Below the pieces are notes generated by a model. That model saw nothing but the letters and a program-made list of their open reading frames with translations. It did no database searches and had not been told where the DNA came from. Of a stretch of 64,000 nt of DNA, positions 60,930 to 64,000 are shown one piece after another. A program made the translations under genes and the position numbers. The stretch comes from Nocardioides sp. L-11A (GTDB taxonomy: Bacteria > Actinomycetota > Actinomycetes > Propionibacteriales > Nocardioidaceae), in assembly GCA_029961745.1 (NCBI GenBank), contig CP124680.1:5456001-5520000 (forward strand), in the 5' to 3' direction. Every line of letters starts with the position of its first letter. Positions within the stretch are counted from its first letter, which is position 1.

Positions 60930-62405
60930 TCAGTCGACCCGCACCGCCCACCGGCGCAGCAGCCGCGTGGCGAGGATGTACGCGGTCGGCCCCTCCGGCC
61001 ACTGGGAGACGATCTTGCCGCTGCCGGCCTGGAAGTAGTTGTCCGTCGCGGCCCAGACGGTGCGCCGCAGCCGGCGCTGGATCCAGCTGTTGAACCGGCG
61101 CATGGCGTCCTCGCGCAGCCGGATCCGGCGGTGCTCGCCGTCGAGGCGGGCGATCAGGCTCGCCGCGAACCTGGCCTGCGCCTCGTAGAAGTGCACGAGC
61201 GGGATCGAGTTGGTGTTGGGGCCGTACATCATGAAGAAGTTCGGGAATCCGGGGACCATCAGGCCGAGGAACGCCTCGGGCTCGCCCTGCCAGTGGTCGT
61301 GCAGCGAGCGGCCACCCTCGCCGTACACCCGGAAGTTGCCGAGGTAGTTGGCCGCGTCGAAGCCGGTCGCCAACACGACCAGGTCGAGGTCGTGCTCGTC
61401 GCCGTTGGCATCGACGACGCCCGTGCGGGTGAGCTCCTTGACGCCGTGCGGGACCAGGGTGACCTTGGGGTCGAGCAGGGCCGGGTAGTAGGTGTCGCTG
61501 ATGACGGTGCGCCGGGCCTCGAAGGGGAAGTTCGGGGTGGCGTGCTCGATGAGCTCGGGGTGACCGGCCAGCGACGTGCGCAGGAACTCGAGGGACGCCT
61601 GCTTGCGCCGGGTGTTCGCGCGGCCGCCGACGCGGGCATGGCCGGAGCGGAACTGGCGCAGGTCGTAGTCGAGGTAGAGGCGCAGCCGACGCCACGCGTA
61701 GACCGGGGCGAGCCGGTTGAGCCGGCGCTCACGCGGGGTGAACTCCCGCGCGTCCTTGGGCAGCAGCCAGTTGGGCTCGAGCTGGAAGATCTTCACCTCG
61801 CGGGCCGCGCGGGCGGCCTCCTGGATGATCTGGACCGCCGAGCTCCCGGTACCGACGACGGCGACCGAGCGGCCGTCCATGCTCAGGCCCTCGGGCCAGG
61901 TGGAGGTGTGGCAGAGGTCGCCCTCGAAGGCGGTCTCGCCGCGCGCGAAGGGCGGAACGGCGGGGATGTTGAGGAAGCCCACGGCGCTGATCACCGCGAC
62001 GAACGGCCCGTGCTCGTCGCCGTCGGCGGTCCGTAGGGTGTGGGTCGCGGAGGCCTCGTCCCAGCGGACCTCCTCCACCTTCGTGTTCAGCCGGACGCGT
62101 GGGGTCACGCCCCACTTCGCGGCGGTGTCCTCCAGATAGCGCTGGAGCTCCTGCCACCCGGCGTGGGTGCGGGTCCAGTCGCTGCGCTCGAAGGAGAACG
62201 AGTAGACGTGCGACTCCAGGTCGACCTCGGCCCCGGGGTACCGGTTCTTCCACCAGGTGCCGCCGATGCCCTCGGCCGACTCGAAGACGACGTAGTCGAT
62301 GCCGCGCCGGCTCAGCGCGACGGCAGCGGCGATGCCGCTGAAGCCGGCCCCGATGATCGCGACCCGGTGTCCCGGTGCCCGGTGCGCGGGTGCTGCTGAG
62401 TTCAC
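60930..62405 (-). CDS. FAD-dependent monooxygenase of the Baeyer-Villiger type (second BVMO)
   Basis: A 491-residue flavoprotein with VAIIGAGFSGIAAAVAL (FAD), the fingerprint FEGDLCHTSTWP (160-171, FxGxxxHTxxWP) and VAVVGTGSSAVQIIQE (NADPH). It is more like the shorter, mycobacterial EthA/MymA-related BVMOs than like the island enzyme. I start it at GTG 62405, which has GGAGGAG six bases upstream; the ATG at 62420 lies inside that site. It converges on the island's last gene and is followed (upstream on this strand) by an SDR and a hydrolase. Confidence 0.87.
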   Translation of the reverse strand: MNSAAPAHRAPGHRVAIIGAGFSGIAAAVALSRRGIDYVVFESAEGIGGTWWKNRYPGAEVDLESHVYSFSFERSDWTRTHAGWQELQRYLEDTAAKWGVTPRVRLNTKVEEVRWDEASATHTLRTADGDEHGPFVAVISAVGFLNIPAVPPFARGETAFEGDLCHTSTWPEGLSMDGRSVAVVGTGSSAVQIIQEAARAAREVKIFQLEPNWLLPKDAREFTPRERRLNRLAPVYAWRRLRLYLDYDLRQFRSGHARVGGRANTRRKQASLEFLRTSLAGHPELIEHATPNFPFEARRTVISDTYYPALLDPKVTLVPHGVKELTRTGVVDANGDEHDLDLVVLATGFDAANYLGNFRVYGEGGRSLHDHWQGEPEAFLGLMVPGFPNFFMMYGPNTNSIPLVHFYEAQARFAASLIARLDGEHRRIRLREDAMRRFNSWIQRRLRRTVWAATDNYFQAGSGKIVSQWPEGPTAYILATRLLRRWAVRVD

Positions 62406-62420
62406 CGCTGTCTCCTCCAT

Positions 62421-62533
62421 CACGAGCCTGGTCAAAGGCTTATTGGTCTATTGTTTGGGTCTTTTGTGAGGGTGTCAAGGTGTGCCGGACGCCGCGCGGG
62501 CGACGTCCGTCACGCCGGCCGGACCGGCCGGCG
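62421..62533 (-). promoter_or_regulatory. AT-rich promoter region of the second BVMO gene
   Basis: Bases ~62430-62470 are much richer in A and T than the surroundings and contain TTGGTCT and TTGGGTCT as a spaced direct repeat. This fits a promoter with an operator for a TetR- or MarR-type regulator. No regulator gene is in view. Confidence 0.4.
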
Positions 62534-63268
62534 CTACTTGATCTGGGCCGTCCAGCCGCCGTCCACGACCAGATCGGTCGCGGTCACGAAGGCGGCGTCG
62601 TCGGAGAGCAGGAAGGCCACGGCGCCGGCGATGTCGTCCGGCAGGCCGAGGCGGCGCAGGGGCGTCCGACTCTCCATGTCGAGGCGGCGCTCGGGCGAGC
62701 GCTCGTACAGGAAGTCGATCATCGGCGTGAGCACGGCGCCCGGGCACACCGTGTTGCAGCGGATGCCCTCGGGCCCCAGCTGGAGCGCCAGCGAGCGCGA
62801 GAGCGAGACCACCGCGGCCTTGCTCACCTGGTAGGCGTCGAGCGGAGAGTCCATGCCACGGACGCCGGCGGTGCTGGCCACGTGCACGATGCTGCGCCCA
62901 CGGCCGTTGCGCACCAGGGGGACCGCCGCGGCGGTCAGCCGGCGCAGGGCATGGAGATTGACGCCCATCGTCGTCTCCCAGACCTCCTCGGAGGTCTCCA
63001 GGAACGAGCCGTCGTCGTCGAAGAGGGCGACCCCGGCCGCGTTCACGAGATGGTCCAGGCTGTCCCAGCCGGCGAGCAGGTCGCGGGGATCCCCGGACAG
63101 CAGGTCGAAGGGGACGTACTCCGCCCCCTCCGGCAGGGCCACCTCAGCGACGGGACGGACATCGGTCGCGCGCACCCGCATCCCGTCGGCGACCAGGCGG
63201 CGCACGATCGCCGCCCCGATCCCGCCGCCCGCCCCGGTGACGAGCGCGGTGCGGCCGGCGGCGGTCAT
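62534..63268 (-). CDS. Short-chain dehydrogenase/reductase (SDR)
   Basis: A 244-residue classical SDR: cofactor loop TGAGGGIG (~11-18), NAAG in the conserved NNAG position, VASTAGVRG with the catalytic Ser, YQVSK for Tyr and Lys, and the C-terminal TATDLVVDGGWTAQ. The longer frame is only read-through antisense of the hydrolase. Its ATG at 63268 shares one base with the hydrolase stop (TGATG). It probably oxidises the alcohol whose ketone is the BVMO substrate, which is inference. Confidence 0.87.
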   Translation of the reverse strand: MTAAGRTALVTGAGGGIGAAIVRRLVADGMRVRATDVRPVAEVALPEGAEYVPFDLLSGDPRDLLAGWDSLDHLVNAAGVALFDDDGSFLETSEEVWETTMGVNLHALRRLTAAAVPLVRNGRGRSIVHVASTAGVRGMDSPLDAYQVSKAAVVSLSRSLALQLGPEGIRCNTVCPGAVLTPMIDFLYERSPERRLDMESRTPLRRLGLPDDIAGAVAFLLSDDAAFVTATDLVVDGGWTAQIK

Positions 63269-64000
63269 CAGGAGCCGTCCCGCGAGAACGCCGCCGCGAG
63301 CCGCTCGCCGGCGAAGCGCATCGAGTCGACCGCGGTCGGGAACAGTTCCTCCAGGCCGAAGAAGCCGTGGATCATGCCCGGCGTCTCGCACACCTCGACC
63401 GGGACGCCCGCGTCGGCCAGCGCCTTCGCGAAGAGTGCGCCCTGCGGGCGGATCGGGTCGCACTCGGCCAGGACCACCGTCGCCTCGGGAAGGCCGGCCA
63501 GGTCGGCGTCGAGTACGGCGACCCGCGGGTCGGTCGCGTCGGCGGGCGAGGCCAGGTAGTTGTCCTGGTGCCACTGCAGCTCGTCGCGGTAGAGCATGAT
63601 GCCCTCGTAGTCGGCGTCGAAGCCGATGCTCAGGTCGCAGGTCGTGACCGGGTAGACCAGCAGCTGGTGACGCAGGGCGACAGCACCCGACGCGCGCAGC
63701 GCGAGGGCCGTGGCCGCGGCGAGGTTGCCGCCGGCGCTGTCGCCGGCGACGGCGATCCGGGTCACGTCGACCCCGGGCAGGTGACCGGGCTCGGCCGCCC
63801 AGACGACCGCGTCGTACGCGTCCTCGGCGGCGGTCGGGAAGCGGGACTCCGGCCCGCGCCGGTAGCCCACGCTGAGGACCGCGGCACCCGAGGCCAGCGC
63901 CAGGAGCCGGGTCGTCGTCTCGTGCGACTCGATGCTGCCCAGCAGCCACCCGCCACCGTGGAAGTAGACGGTCAGCGGCAGGTCGCCCGCGCCGTCCGGG
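63268..64000 (-). CDS. Alpha/beta-hydrolase of the hormone-sensitive-lipase family (N-terminus cut by window edge)
   Basis: The frame stays open to the right edge, so the start lies outside. The visible 243 residues have HGGGW (oxyanion hole), the nucleophile elbow GDSAGGN, a catalytic Asp in LAECDPIRPQG and His in CETPGMIHGFFG. This is the HSL/BFAE esterase group (NlhH/LipN-like). It is transcribed into the SDR gene and likely hydrolyses esters or lactones formed by a BVMO. Confidence 0.88.
   Translation of the reverse strand, partial: PDGAGDLPLTVYFHGGGWLLGSIESHETTTRLLALASGAAVLSVGYRRGPESRFPTAAEDAYDAVVWAAEPGHLPGVDVTRIAVAGDSAGGNLAAATALALRASGAVALRHQLLVYPVTTCDLSIGFDADYEGIMLYRDELQWHQDNYLASPADATDPRVAVLDADLAGLPEATVVLAECDPIRPQGALFAKALADAGVPVEVCETPGMIHGFFGLEELFPTAVDSMRFAGERLAAAFSRDGS

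Overview
The window is GC-rich chromosomal DNA from an actinobacterium, most likely a Nocardioides-type member of the Nocardioidaceae. That placement is inference. It rests on the strong GC bias at third codon positions, frequent GTG starts, many starts 6-7 nt after a TAnnnT hexamer (leaderless-type promoters), a DUF222-HNH endonuclease behind an actinobacterial LexA box, and a csoR-copZ-copA copper operon. No rRNA, tRNA, CRISPR array or intact insertion sequence was seen. Almost every base lies in a gene, and many adjacent genes overlap by 4 nt (ATGA/GTGA), so long translationally coupled operons are the rule.

Layout. 0-1.5 kb: a partial AraC-type regulator, a VOC protein and a small conserved protein. 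1.5-8.6 kb: a PotABCD-type polyamine importer with an aldehyde dehydrogenase, divergent from a GntR regulator and a Cache-domain protein. 8.6-14.7 kb: RibD-like reductase, LysE/LeuE exporter, a 24-bp perfect inverted repeat, an ASCH-like protein, a DUF305 lipoprotein, an AhpD-like protein paired with an ECF41 sigma factor, a hydrolase and a TetR regulator. 14.8-20.6 kb: SDR, saccharopine-dehydrogenase-like reductase, acyl-CoA synthetase, a two-subunit CoA-transferase and an IclR regulator. 20.6-28.5 kb: a sulfotransferase, then a dimethylformamidase-like hydrolase with a sugar-type ABC importer and a divergent LuxR regulator. 28.5-37.3 kb: metal handling (CNNM/CorC protein, ArsR-CDF pair, DHA2 exporter facing csoR-copZ-secreted protein-copA, SMR pump). 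37.4-42.1 kb: amidohydrolase, two-domain VOC protein, and a TetR-controlled 3-ketosteroid dehydrogenase-like flavoprotein.

42.1-48.4 kb holds a coupled operon: VanX-like D,D-dipeptidase, alanine/serine racemase, D-Ala-D-X ligase, acyltransferase-3 membrane protein, histidine kinase, NarL-type response regulator and GrpB protein. The separate racemase and acyltransferase correspond to the two halves of the VanT serine racemase, so this resembles a D-Ala-D-Ser type glycopeptide-resistance or cell-wall remodelling cassette. 48.4-51 kb: a secreted Calx-beta protein and the SOS-boxed DUF222-HNH gene.

51.3-60.8 kb is a self-contained catabolic operon under a GntR regulator: NMT1-type ABC importer, cupin, amidohydrolase, type I Baeyer-Villiger monooxygenase (BVMO), alpha/beta hydrolase and a DHDPS-family lyase. 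Its ATPase gene is frameshifted by an 8-bp tandem duplication in the Walker A codons. 60.9-64 kb: a second BVMO with an SDR and a partial HSL-type hydrolase.

The strongest candidates for something new are the DMFase-like import-and-hydrolysis module, the split-VanT cassette, and the BVMO island with its broken or phase-variable ATPase.
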